From an uncultured Acetobacterium sp. (GTDB taxonomy: Bacteria > Bacillota > Clostridia > Eubacteriales > Eubacteriaceae): 64,000 nucleotides of DNA. The stretch is from positions 1,550,001-1,614,000 of the forward strand of contig NZ_OY760905.1 of the NCBI RefSeq assembly GCF_963664135.1. The letters are read 5' to 3'. Shown piece by piece: positions 53,201 to 61,661 of the stretch (its first letter is position 1; the number at the start of each line of letters is the position of its first letter). The notes under the pieces are model-generated. The model was not told where the DNA came from. It did not search any database and was given only the letters and a program-made list of their open reading frames with translations. The translations under genes were made by a program, and so were the position numbers.

Positions 53201-56200
53201 AACCTGGGCTTCACCTTCATACCAGCCGTCAAAAACATAGCCTTCATTTGGCGTTGCTGTGACGGTGGCGTCATTGCCGATCGTGACCTGCTGCGTCGGG
53301 GTAACCGTTCCGCCCGCTTCCGGGGTGGCACTGGTAATAATGGTGTATTGTTCACTATAACTGGCAATGTAACTGGTGTCTGCGGTTAAGGCGAAGGTGT
53401 AGCTTTCTTCGGTTGACACCGGTGCCAGGTCGGTCAGATTGACATACCAGCCATTAAAGACATAATTTTCGACTTCGGTATTTAATAAGGTCGCGGTGAT
53501 GGTATGTTCTCCGGTTTTAGACAAACCCGCTCCGGTAAAGGTCACCAAGGTATCCATCGCCACTGGATCAGCAGTCAGGGTTACATCAAAGCCCGCTTCA
53601 AATTGGGCGGTGAGATTGTGATCAGTCGCCACCGCTTCAAGGGTATAGGATTCCTCCGTAGAAACCTGAACTTCATTTTCGTACCAGCCGTCAAAAAGAT
53701 AACCTTCATTAGGCGTGGCCGTCACAATGGCGGTTTCACCACTGACAACTTTTTTTGTGGGTGTAACGGTTCCCCCAATTTCCGGGGTAGCGCTGGTAGT
53801 AATCGTAAATTCCTGATTGAAGTGAGCGGTTAAAACGGAACCTTCATCGGCTTCATCAACCAGAAATGAAATGCTCTTTGCCTCCGGATCATCAATCACC
53901 ACGGCACCCTCACTGGTCCAGCTATCAAAAACCCAGCCCGGATTAGCGGTGGCTTTTAAGACGGCCATTTCACCGACCCGATACGTTTCGCCGCCAATTG
54001 CCGTTCCGGCATCTGCCGGCGAAGCGGTGGCGGTAATCAGGATATCCGTTTGATCATCGGGATTGTCAGGATCCGGGTCGGGATCTGGCGGATTATGATC
54101 AACAACACCGCCAGCCAATTCGCCCAAATCCTCTAAAGCTACCTCGGCGGTGTCCAATGCGGCATCAGCCAACAGCTCATCGCCGCCAAAATAGATGGCC
54201 GCAGCAATACCGGCGGCAATGGCGGCGGCCGTAGCAGCAGCGGCGATGATTTCGACGATCTTTTTGGCCTCACTGCCGGCACTTTCTTTATAAACCGCCA
54301 CCACGGTTGTATCACCAGTCATATAAAGAGTTAGTGTGCCAGCTTTACTGTTTGGAGTCATACTCGTCAAGGTGTTGCCGTTACCGTCTTCAAAATGGGA
54401 AAACACATACCCAGCCTGATTTCCCTGGGAGATGGTCACCAGGGTTCCATAGGGATAATATCCCGATGGAGCTGCCTGCCCGCTGCCTTTTGGATTGGCA
54501 TTCAAGGTCAGGTAGCAGGCATTCGGTGAATAGTTGGCCTGAATCGGGGTTGCATCAATGCCTGGTTGTCCGGTTACCGGATAGTCAAAGCTGGCCTTTT
54601 TACTCAGGGTGGTACCACCCTGAGTCCAATTTTCAAAACTGTAATTAGTATCCACGGTGCTGCTGATATTAAAGGATTCCCCCACATTTCGATAACCGCT
54701 GCCGGATACCTCACCGCCGTTTAAGTCCACTCCAGAAATGGCTTGATTCGGAACATAGGCATTTTCTACCATGATTCCAATGTCCTTTAAATGCAGCTTG
54801 GCCACCAGCGGGGTGCTGTCCAGCAGCTGATAGCTGAAGGACGGTTCACTGCTGACTAAAACCGGTGTTTCCTCATCGGTATACCAGCCATCAAAAACAA
54901 GATTGGCATCTACTGTTCCATAGTTAAGAGTAATGGTATCCTTAAAATTCCCACTTACCTGCTGATTGGGAAATTGAGTGACCTGGGGAACAACCCCGGG
55001 CAGCAGGTTCCGTTGATAATTATCGGTCCACTTGGCCGAAACAGGGACAGTCACGGTATATTCCTGAACAAAATCATACTGAATTGCCATCGGCTGAGTC
55101 ATGGCATCGATGGTGTAAACCGAATTGTAGGAAAGCAGGGCTCCGGCACCATCGAGGTAGTCTTTGAAAATCACATTCGTCACAGCGGGATTGGTGGTTG
55201 CTGTCAGCACCACCTTATCCCCATAATTGGGGATGGTACCACTTGGTGCCAGTACCCCATTCTGATAGACATCCAATTCTACCGTACCATAGGTAGAACG
55301 AGCGGGATCGATAACACTTAAAGTGACCGGGCATTTCAGTACATCAAAGTTTGCCGTATACATGATATCTTCCGATACATTCACCACCATTTCAGGCGTC
55401 GTTACGACAGTGTCATCCAAATTGTTTGTCCAATTAACAAATTCAAAACCGGTATTAGGGATCGCCGATAAGGTCTGCTGAGTTTTATACGCAAACGTAC
55501 CCCCGCCGGTAACTGTCCCCATATTAGCGGGTTCGGCGATCGCCGTAATGGTGTTCTGACTGACGTGAAACTGTCCCGTTAAGGTGTCATTTCCGATGAC
55601 AGTATAATCATATGAGTTGTCGGTGGAAACGCAGATACCCTGGGCATTAATCCAGCCATCAAACACATAATTCTGTGCCGGCGTAGCGATAGCAGTAATA
55701 ACGGTTCCATAATAAGGACCTGCGTTTGGATAATCACCCCAGGCTACCGTTCCCCCACCGTCCGGATCAGCGTTTAAACCCACGGTATAAACGATTTGAC
55801 TGAAATTAGCCTGCAGCGATGTGTTTTGAGAGGGTTCAAAGGTCCAACTGGCATCGGTACTTAAGACTGTACCGGTTACAGAATCCGTCCAGTTTAAAAA
55901 TGCATATCCAGTGTCGGGGGTAGCTGTCACCGTTACCTCCTGGCCGTATTGAATCGAATTCAACGAGGTGGTTGCGGTTCCGCCCGGAGTTTGACCAGCG
56001 ACTGCAACCGTAAATGTTTTAGGTATATAATGGGCCACATAACTCTCAACCCAATCTGGTCCAACGGTGGCATCGAGGGTTGTTTGGGGATATTGGTTGC
56101 CGGCGGTATCTGTCCAATAGGCAAAATCATAAAACGACGATGTTGCTGCGGTAATCGTTTTTGTCGTATTCATCGGTGCAATGACAACCTTTGACTTTTG

Positions 56201-58450
56201 AGCAGCAATGGGATCGCCATAATAGATGATGGCACCGTAATCAGTAACAAAAACTGCTGAAAGATTGGCATTTTGAGTCACCGTATAGTTAAATGCCTGC
56301 GTTTTGCTGACTAACCGTCCGTTTTCATACCAACCCAGAAAATGAATGGTCGGATTAGCAATCGGGATTGCGGCATTAACGGCCACAACCGACCCATAAC
56401 TAAAAATTCCGCTTGTCGGAGTAATGGTCACCTGGTTTGCTACGGCTGCCTGAGCATCCAGTTTGAAGTTCACCGAAAATGTCTTTAAAGCAAAGACCGC
56501 CGTGTAATTTCCCTGGGTTGCCGCGCTGGCCGTAAAGGTATATTGGGGATTGGTACTCACTGCCAAATTTGATCCGGCCTGTGTCCATCTGACAAAATTA
56601 TAATTTGCTCCGGGTGTGGCTGACAAGGTGACTTGGGCACCATTAACAAAAGATCCGCCGCCCGTGGCAGTGCCGCCGCCATCCGGTGAGACCGTTACTG
56701 CGACCGGATACTCAATCGCCGAGAAATTGGCGGTGAGTGACATGTTCCCGGTGATGGCAAGATTATAACTGGCATTGGTTGAAATGCTGTTGCCGGAAGG
56801 ATCGACCCAGCCATTAAAAACATAACCGTCTGCTGGAGTGGCCTGAATGGCTACCGTCTGACCGTAAATCAGATTGTTCGTCGTGTTGCTGCTGACCGTT
56901 CCGCCGGCGGATGGATTTGCTGTTAAACTCAATGTGTATTTGCTTTGGGTAAAGTTTGCAATCAACCGGGTGTTTTTAACCGGATTAAAGGAATAAGATG
57001 CCATGGTGCTTACCGTTTGGCCGGTGTCGCTGTCCACCCATTTTGCAAATGTATAGCCAGCTCCTGGTGTAGCCAAAACCGTTGCTGTATCGCCATAAGC
57101 CACGGTCGCGGCCGAAGTGACCACAGCTGTTCCCGCTTGCGGCGGGTTGGTTGCTGTCGAAATGGTATAGGTTTGCGGGGTAAAGATCGCCGTATACTGA
57201 CCAGCCGTTGACGTACTGGCGGAAAATGTATAACTGCTGCTGTTGCTGACTACGGCCTGAGTGGCCGCATTGATCCACTGTTTAAATTGATAACCAGTTG
57301 CCGGAGTGGCTGTCAGAGTGACCGCCGAACCCAGATTGTAAAGACCATTCCCGGTTACGGTCCCACCTGCTGACGGACTTCCGGAAACCTGTATATTTGC
57401 CGCCGTCATCGTAAAGTTCGCGGTGTAGTTCGCATTACCGCTAACCGTCATTTGATAGTTTGCTGCGGTGCTCACGGTATTGCCGTTGGCATCGGTCCAC
57501 TTGCTGAACTGATAACCAGGATTGGGCGTGGCTGTGATGACATGCGTCGAGCCATATTCAAATGCTCCACCACCGGTGACGTTGCCATTGCCATCACTGG
57601 TGACCGTCAGTGTATAGGTTTGCGGCTGAAAAAACAATTGGTATGTTCCCGATTGTGTAATGGGTACGCTGATCGGTCCTGAATATTGATACCAAATAGA
57701 ATCATTTCCCCATGTAAAACTATAGCTGATGCAGGTATAACCCGGGGCCGGATAAGCACTTAAACTAACATTTTGGCCATAAGAATAAGTTCCTGACGTA
57801 TTAGCCACCGTTCCTAATGCAGTGTTGGAACTTTCCACCGTGATCTGATAAGAGATATTATTAACTGAAACCAACAAATCGACATCATCATTTACAACAA
57901 AGGTTGCGGTTGATGTATTGTAAGCATATTGATAGTACGTCCCGTTATTAAACCCAGCCTCTATATATGCCACCGTAAAACCCGGGGCTGGCGTAACCGT
58001 CACGATAATCGTTGAACCCATCGGGTAGGCGCCACTACCGGTTTGACCATTTTCGCCGCTGATTTCCATACTTCCAAAGATCGGGTTCATTCTATTGGTT
58101 ACCTGTACCGATTTGACGAAATTTGCCTTATAAGTAACATTATTAGACACTGTGAAAAGATAGCTTGCCTCAGTGCTAACCGTATTGCCGTTTGCATCAG
58201 TCCATTTGCTAAACAAATAACCGGTGTTAGGGGTGGCTGTGATCGTTGCTATTGTGCCGGATGTATAGTTTCCTCCGCCGGCTACTGTCCCATTGCCACC
58301 GCTGACCACCGCCACACTGACAGTAGCTACTGCGGTTGTGACATTTTCAGAAATATTTGTCTCTTGGGCAAAAACCAATGCTTGGGGCAATATGGTATTT
58401 AATACCAATATCAATGAAAGAAATAGTGCCAGGTTTTTTAAAAATCTCAT
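50264..58450 (-). CDS. Giant secreted protein of InlB-B-like (Listeria-Bacteroides/Flg_new) repeats
   Basis: A 2,728-residue protein. A signal peptide (about 1-31) ends near LVFAQE. I count about 33 repeats of 70-90 residues with the pattern GGTVxGGGxY..YGxxVTLTATPxxGYxFxxW..G..VST..SYxFTVT.NxxLTAxF, typical of divergent InlB B-repeats (small beta-grasp folds). Seventeen precede and sixteen follow an Ala-rich hydrophobic segment (about 1395-1420) and a PDPDPDPDNPDD linker. There is no LPxTG, SLH or cell-wall-binding domain at the C-terminus, which ends KGPGNPHPG. Start at 58450 has GAGGAG upstream; the frame reaches 58555. Probably an adhesin or surface fibre; anchoring is unclear. Confidence 0.9.
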   Translation of the reverse strand: MRFLKNLALFLSLILVLNTILPQALVFAQETNISENVTTAVATVSVAVVSGGNGTVAGGGNYTSGTIATITATPNTGYLFSKWTDANGNTVSTEASYLFTVSNNVTYKANFVKSVQVTNRMNPIFGSMEISGENGQTGSGAYPMGSTIIVTVTPAPGFTVAYIEAGFNNGTYYQYAYNTSTATFVVNDDVDLLVSVNNISYQITVESSNTALGTVANTSGTYSYGQNVSLSAYPAPGYTCISYSFTWGNDSIWYQYSGPISVPITQSGTYQLFFQPQTYTLTVTSDGNGNVTGGGAFEYGSTHVITATPNPGYQFSKWTDANGNTVSTAANYQMTVSGNANYTANFTMTAANIQVSGSPSAGGTVTGNGLYNLGSAVTLTATPATGYQFKQWINAATQAVVSNSSSYTFSASTSTAGQYTAIFTPQTYTISTATNPPQAGTAVVTSAATVAYGDTATVLATPGAGYTFAKWVDSDTGQTVSTMASYSFNPVKNTRLIANFTQSKYTLSLTANPSAGGTVSSNTTNNLIYGQTVAIQATPADGYVFNGWVDPSGNSISTNASYNLAITGNMSLTANFSAIEYPVAVTVSPDGGGTATGGGSFVNGAQVTLSATPGANYNFVRWTQAGSNLAVSTNPQYTFTASAATQGNYTAVFALKTFSVNFKLDAQAAVANQVTITPTSGIFSYGSVVAVNAAIPIANPTIHFLGWYENGRLVSKTQAFNYTVTQNANLSAVFVTDYGAIIYYGDPIAAQKSKVVIAPMNTTKTITAATSSFYDFAYWTDTAGNQYPQTTLDATVGPDWVESYVAHYIPKTFTVAVAGQTPGGTATTSLNSIQYGQEVTVTATPDTGYAFLNWTDSVTGTVLSTDASWTFEPSQNTSLQANFSQIVYTVGLNADPDGGGTVAWGDYPNAGPYYGTVITAIATPAQNYVFDGWINAQGICVSTDNSYDYTVIGNDTLTGQFHVSQNTITAIAEPANMGTVTGGGTFAYKTQQTLSAIPNTGFEFVNWTNNLDDTVVTTPEMVVNVSEDIMYTANFDVLKCPVTLSVIDPARSTYGTVELDVYQNGVLAPSGTIPNYGDKVVLTATTNPAVTNVIFKDYLDGAGALLSYNSVYTIDAMTQPMAIQYDFVQEYTVTVPVSAKWTDNYQRNLLPGVVPQVTQFPNQQVSGNFKDTITLNYGTVDANLVFDGWYTDEETPVLVSSEPSFSYQLLDSTPLVAKLHLKDIGIMVENAYVPNQAISGVDLNGGEVSGSGYRNVGESFNISSTVDTNYSFENWTQGGTTLSKKASFDYPVTGQPGIDATPIQANYSPNACYLTLNANPKGSGQAAPSGYYPYGTLVTISQGNQAGYVFSHFEDGNGNTLTSMTPNSKAGTLTLYMTGDTTVVAVYKESAGSEAKKIVEIIAAAATAAAIAAGIAAAIYFGGDELLADAALDTAEVALEDLGELAGGVVDHNPPDPDPDPDNPDDQTDILITATASPADAGTAIGGETYRVGEMAVLKATANPGWVFDSWTSEGAVVIDDPEAKSISFLVDEADEGSVLTAHFNQEFTITTSATPEIGGTVTPTKKVVSGETAIVTATPNEGYLFDGWYENEVQVSTEESYTLEAVATDHNLTAQFEAGFDVTLTADPVAMDTLVTFTGAGLSKTGEHTITATLLNTEVENYVFNGWYVNLTDLAPVSTEESYTFALTADTSYIASYSEQYTIITSATPEAGGTVTPTQQVTIGNDATVTATPNEGYVFDGWYEGEAQVSEDESYTLTAVAADHNLTAQFELGANVTLTADPTTMDTLVTFTGDGLAQTGEHTITATLDDADTDNYIFKGWFSALTDDVPASTSETYTFDLTADTSYIASYEENAFTVTAESEDAAQGTVTQTGTSPYKLSDSVTVSATSLKGYSFTNWTDENNAVVSQTADYTFDVTENTTVTANFEAEPSVTILVQCDYVEGGTVTSDDKDIPETGLVATNGESVTLKAEEKKDYEFEGWYENGKEVEKKDTYTFTAEKDRTLVAAFSHKGIMALAFPDPLEGGRVYKVYQTSETKDEFYMNAVPFNGYEFVGWYDIAGIKVCDTPEYDFVAYYSRVLFAKFKLEQFAVNVSITPDGGGTVSGAGTTDYGKAVTLTATPEAGYIFTGFMDATGNLLSSDAVYTFTLRAETDLTASFSPQTYTMTTTVNDPALGSVSNSGPDGVYPAGTAVSLQASPASGSQFVGWFENGQCVSQEPNYTFTATADRNLEADFSNEEFVLTLMADPVTGGTLSGEGGYNPTSDADQASISAVAFPGYSFTAWLDADTGEQVSTLSSDAITLTKDTNLTAVFTPNVYQVDVTVDDGGTATGAGYYNFGDTVNLSASANSGYTFAGWMMTDAQGTQSCISTDLDYTFTLNEDWINLAPITISATFKNTKGALIIPLAEEYLRGNIARGYHLDTIVGNQTTVEAIPGYGYEFTNWTDLKGNVISSDAVYTFTVTGDTVLIAHFKSNATVKLSVTEQSVLQGKAILVGDVIAGEKTVESGQYVMVYAVAYPGYQFLHWVNQNGLKVSNARSYLFRISEDTTLTAVFEKTTHDISANVDPKGAGYVTGQNTYAYGDTATLTAVPTQSGYIFGYWSDENGRIKGAISPVFKTTVNGSKTYTAHFVQGKYSITAKAVPEQGGTVSGGGSFGQEEAVTLTVTPNSGYQFDGWFVAGTSVSTDTSWSFDATESLAAEAHFSVIPLSDIKGPGNPHPGLPHRSTNR
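52886..53809 (-). repeat. Tandem 462-bp duplication inside the giant gene
   Basis: Two head-to-tail units, 53348-53809 and 52886-53347, each 462 bases (154 codons) and each encoding a pair of repeats: SATPE-GGTVTPT followed by VTLTADP-MDTLVTFTG. The two copies are far more alike than other repeats, so this is a recent expansion. Confidence 0.75.
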
Positions 58451-58740
58451 CTTTCTTTTCTCCTCTTTTTCTGATTTGATGATTGGTATAAATTGACAAA
58501 TAAAACATTTTTTATGACACGATCGAGTCAAGACTACGCGACATTGTGCAATCAATGGTTAACAGAATTTTTATACCCTTTATTAAATGCTGCAACCAAT
58601 CCAGATAATGACCAAAAACTATATTTTTTATTTAATCGGCAGAAGAATACATTACTTTAATCAAATCATGAATGCGCTGTCAATAAATTTGTCTTGAATA
58701 AATCGCATTTGACAATGAGATTGTGTCACGAGCAGATCAA
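58451..58740. other. Leader and promoter region of the giant gene
   Basis: No gene. A sigma-A promoter is at 58654-58683, leaving a leader of about 200 bases, which contains a short TGAC...GTCA dyad near 58515-58530. Confidence 0.5.
58654..58683 (-). promoter_or_regulatory. Probable promoter of the giant gene
   Basis: Perfect TTGACA (58678-58683), 18 bases, TAAAGT (58654-58659) on the minus strand. Confidence 0.5.
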
Positions 58741-58790
58741 AAAAAATGCTCGAAGCCCCCTATAACTAAGGAGCTTCGAGCATTTTTTCT
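58741..58790. terminator. Terminator of the AraC-family gene
   Basis: ATGCTCGAAGCCCC (58746-58759) and GGAGCTTCGAGCAT (58770-58783), 14-bp stem with one mismatch, with A and T runs on both sides. Confidence 0.88.
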
Positions 58791-58802
58791 TTATCTACAG
58801 GT

Positions 58803-59645
58803 CTATATAACAATTAATCGTTTGTTGTACTCTTTTTCTTTTAACGAATAAATATATTTGCCGGGCGTTGTATTCGTCAGTTCATAAAAATCTCGGATCA
58901 TGTGAGATTGATCATAATAACCCAATTCAATGGAAAGCTGTGCCAGATTGGCATCAAAGCTGTTTTTGTCAAACTCATTTAAATTACTCAGCAAATGTTG
59001 AAAACGCATGAGTTTGCAAAATATTTTTGGCGGCAACCCAAATTCTTCTGAAAATATTTTATTAATATATCGAACCGTATAACCAGCCTGTTCGGCCAAT
59101 TCACTTATTTTAATCTGTCCAGCGGTCTCATTTATTTTTTTTAGCATAAAGTTTTTTAAATCAAGAAACTTATCTGTTGTTTGGGCTTTCTGGTAGAACT
59201 TCATATACATCTTCATGAATTCCTGAATCTGATAGTTAAAATCTCTGCTCCCCGTAATTTTATCGAATAGCTCTTTATCTTGGATCACTTCCAGAAACGG
59301 AATTTCATTTTCGATGAAATCTGACATTGCTGCATTTTTTAGATTTAAGGACAGACCTGGTAAAAATCGGATTCCAAAATAATAATTGCGTTCATTTTTG
59401 ACAATTTTCGGGTGCAAAACCGTTCCACATACACTTGCATATGGTTTTTTATCGTCACAACAGAAGAGCATATCGATACATCCGTCAGGAACTGCAATTA
59501 CAGAATTTCCAATCACATCATTGTTAAAACAGTAAAAATGAGAAATGCCATAGTTCATTACCACTGCCTTATAATAACGGGAGGTCGCCATCACAAAATA
59601 AGGTTGTTTGGGACTGACAATTAGTTTGTTTTGATTTGAGTTCAT
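58803..59645 (-). CDS. AraC-family transcriptional regulator
   Basis: A 280-residue regulator: an N-terminal ligand-type domain (DUF6597-like: VPDGCIDMLFCCDD, YYFGIRFLPGL) and a C-terminal AraC DNA-binding domain with two helix-turn-helix units (ISELAEQAGYTVRYINKIF; LAQLSIELGYYDQSHMIRDF, ending TPGKYI). It is encoded just downstream of the flavoprotein/Fe-S operon on the same strand and may control it. Start at 59645 has GGAG seven bases upstream. Confidence 0.87.
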   Translation of the reverse strand: MNSNQNKLIVSPKQPYFVMATSRYYKAVVMNYGISHFYCFNNDVIGNSVIAVPDGCIDMLFCCDDKKPYASVCGTVLHPKIVKNERNYYFGIRFLPGLSLNLKNAAMSDFIENEIPFLEVIQDKELFDKITGSRDFNYQIQEFMKMYMKFYQKAQTTDKFLDLKNFMLKKINETAGQIKISELAEQAGYTVRYINKIFSEEFGLPPKIFCKLMRFQHLLSNLNEFDKNSFDANLAQLSIELGYYDQSHMIRDFYELTNTTPGKYIYSLKEKEYNKRLIVI

Positions 59646-59690
59646 TCGTTTTCTCCATACACTTATTTCTGGATGTTTCAGCATAGGTGT

Positions 59691-59699
59691 ATTATAACA
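59691..59699 (-). promoter_or_regulatory. Extended -10 promoter of the AraC-family gene
   Basis: Minus strand TGTTATAAT (TATAAT at 59691-59696) about 45 bases before the ATG; no clear -35. Confidence 0.5.
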
Positions 59700-59765
59700 T
59701 ATGAATATTCTATAATAATAGCTGTTTTTCAGCGTTTATTACTTTTATCAGTCCCTTCTAATTTC

Positions 59766-60176
59766 TTAATCTGCTACTAAAGTCGTTCCGATCACTGCGT
59801 CTGTTTCAATTTCTACCAATTGGGTGGGCCGATTGAGCATCGTTGTTCCCACCATGGTAAACAACGGTTTTATCGGTTTGAAAATCTCAGTATAGGCTTT
59901 GGCAATCTCTGGCCCATATTTCATATCTGTCGTGTAGATTTTTATCCGGATGACGTCTTCTTTTTTGGCACCAGCTTTTTCAAGCAAATCGACATGTTTT
60001 TCTAGCACATACTTTGTTTGGGCATAGGGATCATCTTCGCCATAAACGGAGCCATCCGGCAAAACCGAGGTGGTCCCCCCAAGATAAATAAACGGTCCGA
60101 CTTTAACCATTCGGGAATAGCCAGCCTTTTCTTCCAACGGTGCGCCGGATGAATAATTTGTTCGTAATAAATCCAT
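59766..60176 (-). CDS. RidA family protein (reactive enamine/imine deaminase)
   Basis: A 136-residue RidA/YjgF fold: VGPFIYLGGTTSVLPDG, YAQTKYVLEKHVDLLEKAGA, and NRPTQLVEIETDAV. Most RidA proteins have Arg in the active site near the second region; here TMLNRPTQLVEIE provides it. They hydrolyse enamine or imine products of amino-acid oxidation, which fits the upstream FAD oxidoreductase. AAGGAG precedes the ATG at 60176; it follows the oxidoreductase stop by ten bases. Confidence 0.9.
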   Translation of the reverse strand: MDLLRTNYSSGAPLEEKAGYSRMVKVGPFIYLGGTTSVLPDGSVYGEDDPYAQTKYVLEKHVDLLEKAGAKKEDVIRIKIYTTDMKYGPEIAKAYTEIFKPIKPLFTMVGTTMLNRPTQLVEIETDAVIGTTLVAD

Positions 60177-60186
60177 TTGTTTCTCC

Positions 60187-61314
60187 TTAAATCTTCGCTT
60201 TAAATCGGTCATATCGGAAGGCACTCAGATCCAGGGTTGTTTTTCCCGCGGTAGCCATTTCCGCCAAAAGCATCCCGACAGTTGGTGAGATCCCAAAGCC
60301 GTGACCAGAGAAGGCCGCTGCCAGAATGAGTCCCGGCACCTCTTCCACCGGACTGATCACCGGTACCATGTCGGCACAGACATCCATCCAGCCGGCCCAG
60401 GTTCTGACAATCTTGGCATCCTCCAGAATCGGGAAGTATTTCATAATCCCGCGACAGATACAAGGCGCCGTAATACTTGAGGTCGTTGGGGTACCATTAT
60501 CTTTATTCACGCCTTCAAACCCTGATGATCCGCCAAATACGAACGAGCCATGGGTACTCTGGTGTCCGTAAAAGTCAGCGGCCGCGGTTCCCAGCATCTG
60601 ATAAAACATCGGTGGCTGCGCTTCGGTTACCAGTACTTCCAGCAGTGCCTGGGTCATCGGAATATCAATTCCCAGTTGTGAGGCCAGTTCCCGGCTTTCA
60701 TAGCCAGCGGCGAGGATAATGGTTTCGCCTTCATAAACACCATTCTCGGTGACGACCTGTCTTGCTTTTCCACGGATCTTGCGGATTTCAACCACGCCCT
60801 CACCGGTAATGAATTGGACCCCCAATTGACGGGCTTTGCGATAATAAGCCAGGGTCGTTAATAAGGGATTGGCATGACCGTCGGTGGGACACCAACTGGC
60901 ACCGGTTACCTCTTCGGAAAGATAGGGACAGATCGCGCGCGCTTCATCCCCAGTAATCATTTTTACGTCTAAACCACAATCAACGGCATTTTTGGTCAGA
61001 CCAGTCAGGACATTGAGATGGGCATCTGTTTTTCCTAAACGCAAATTGCCTTCCTGATAATACTCCACATCCATTTCCAGTTCTTCGGATAAGGTTGGCC
61101 AGATGTTTTTAATACCATACATTGCCAGTGGGAGTTCGCGTTTATCCCGGCCGGACTGTCTGACACCGCCACCGTTTCGTGATGAGCCGCCGTCTCCGAT
61201 ACTCTCGCTTTTTTCCAGGACAATAACAGAACAGCCTTTTTTAGCAAGATAATATGCTGCAGCATTTCCAATGACGCCGCTGCCAATAATAATTACGTCT
61301 GCATTATTTTTCAT
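60187..61314 (-). CDS. FAD-dependent amino-acid oxidoreductase (DAO family, HcnC/PDH-beta like)
   Basis: A 375-residue DAO-fold flavoprotein with FAD motif IIGSGVIGNAAAYYLAKKG, SSRNGGGVRQSGRD near the flavin, and a C-terminal FSGHGFGISPTVG. Relatives are catalytic subunits of hydrogen cyanide synthase (HcnC), opine oxidase, D-hydroxyproline and L-proline dehydrogenases, which oxidise a C-N bond to an imine. With the adjoining Fe-S and NAD-type subunits it should pass electrons to a carrier, not O2. Substrate not determinable from sequence. Confidence 0.88.
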   Translation of the reverse strand: MKNNADVIIIGSGVIGNAAAYYLAKKGCSVIVLEKSESIGDGGSSRNGGGVRQSGRDKRELPLAMYGIKNIWPTLSEELEMDVEYYQEGNLRLGKTDAHLNVLTGLTKNAVDCGLDVKMITGDEARAICPYLSEEVTGASWCPTDGHANPLLTTLAYYRKARQLGVQFITGEGVVEIRKIRGKARQVVTENGVYEGETIILAAGYESRELASQLGIDIPMTQALLEVLVTEAQPPMFYQMLGTAAADFYGHQSTHGSFVFGGSSGFEGVNKDNGTPTTSSITAPCICRGIMKYFPILEDAKIVRTWAGWMDVCADMVPVISPVEEVPGLILAAAFSGHGFGISPTVGMLLAEMATAGKTTLDLSAFRYDRFKAKI

Positions 61315-61340
61315 GTTATTTTCCTCATCTTATTTCATTT

Positions 61341-61658
61341 CTATCGTTCATTGGCTAAAACCTTCATTTCGATGGGCCGCATCGGTGCCCGAGACATGGC
61401 TGGTTCTAAATCCAATGGGGAAACCCCCAATTCTCTGGCCACAATTCCCTTGATCAGACGTCCGCAGGTTTGACCCTGACATAGGCCCATACTGGTTCTC
61501 AGGTAACGTCTGATTTCAGTAATGGTAAACATTCCGTCATGAACCGCTCTTCTTATTTCGCCTTTTGTGATTTCCTCACATCGGCAAATGATCATTTCAT
61601 CATCTGCGCCAGGAATATAATCACCAATATCACGTGATCGATCATTGATTTTGCTCAT
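61341..61658 (-). CDS. BFD-like [2Fe-2S] protein
   Basis: A 105-residue protein with the BFD-like Fe-S pattern CRC near residue 25, then MGLCQGQTCGR. In HcnB/OoxA proteins this domain is fused to the C-terminus of the FAD subunit; here it is a separate gene, lying four bases after the oxidoreductase stop and 26 bases before the DAO gene. It probably transfers electrons between the two flavoproteins. Confidence 0.85.
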   Translation of the reverse strand: MSKINDRSRDIGDYIPGADDEMIICRCEEITKGEIRRAVHDGMFTITEIRRYLRTSMGLCQGQTCGRLIKGIVARELGVSPLDLEPAMSRAPMRPIEMKVLANER

Positions 61659-61661
61659 TGT

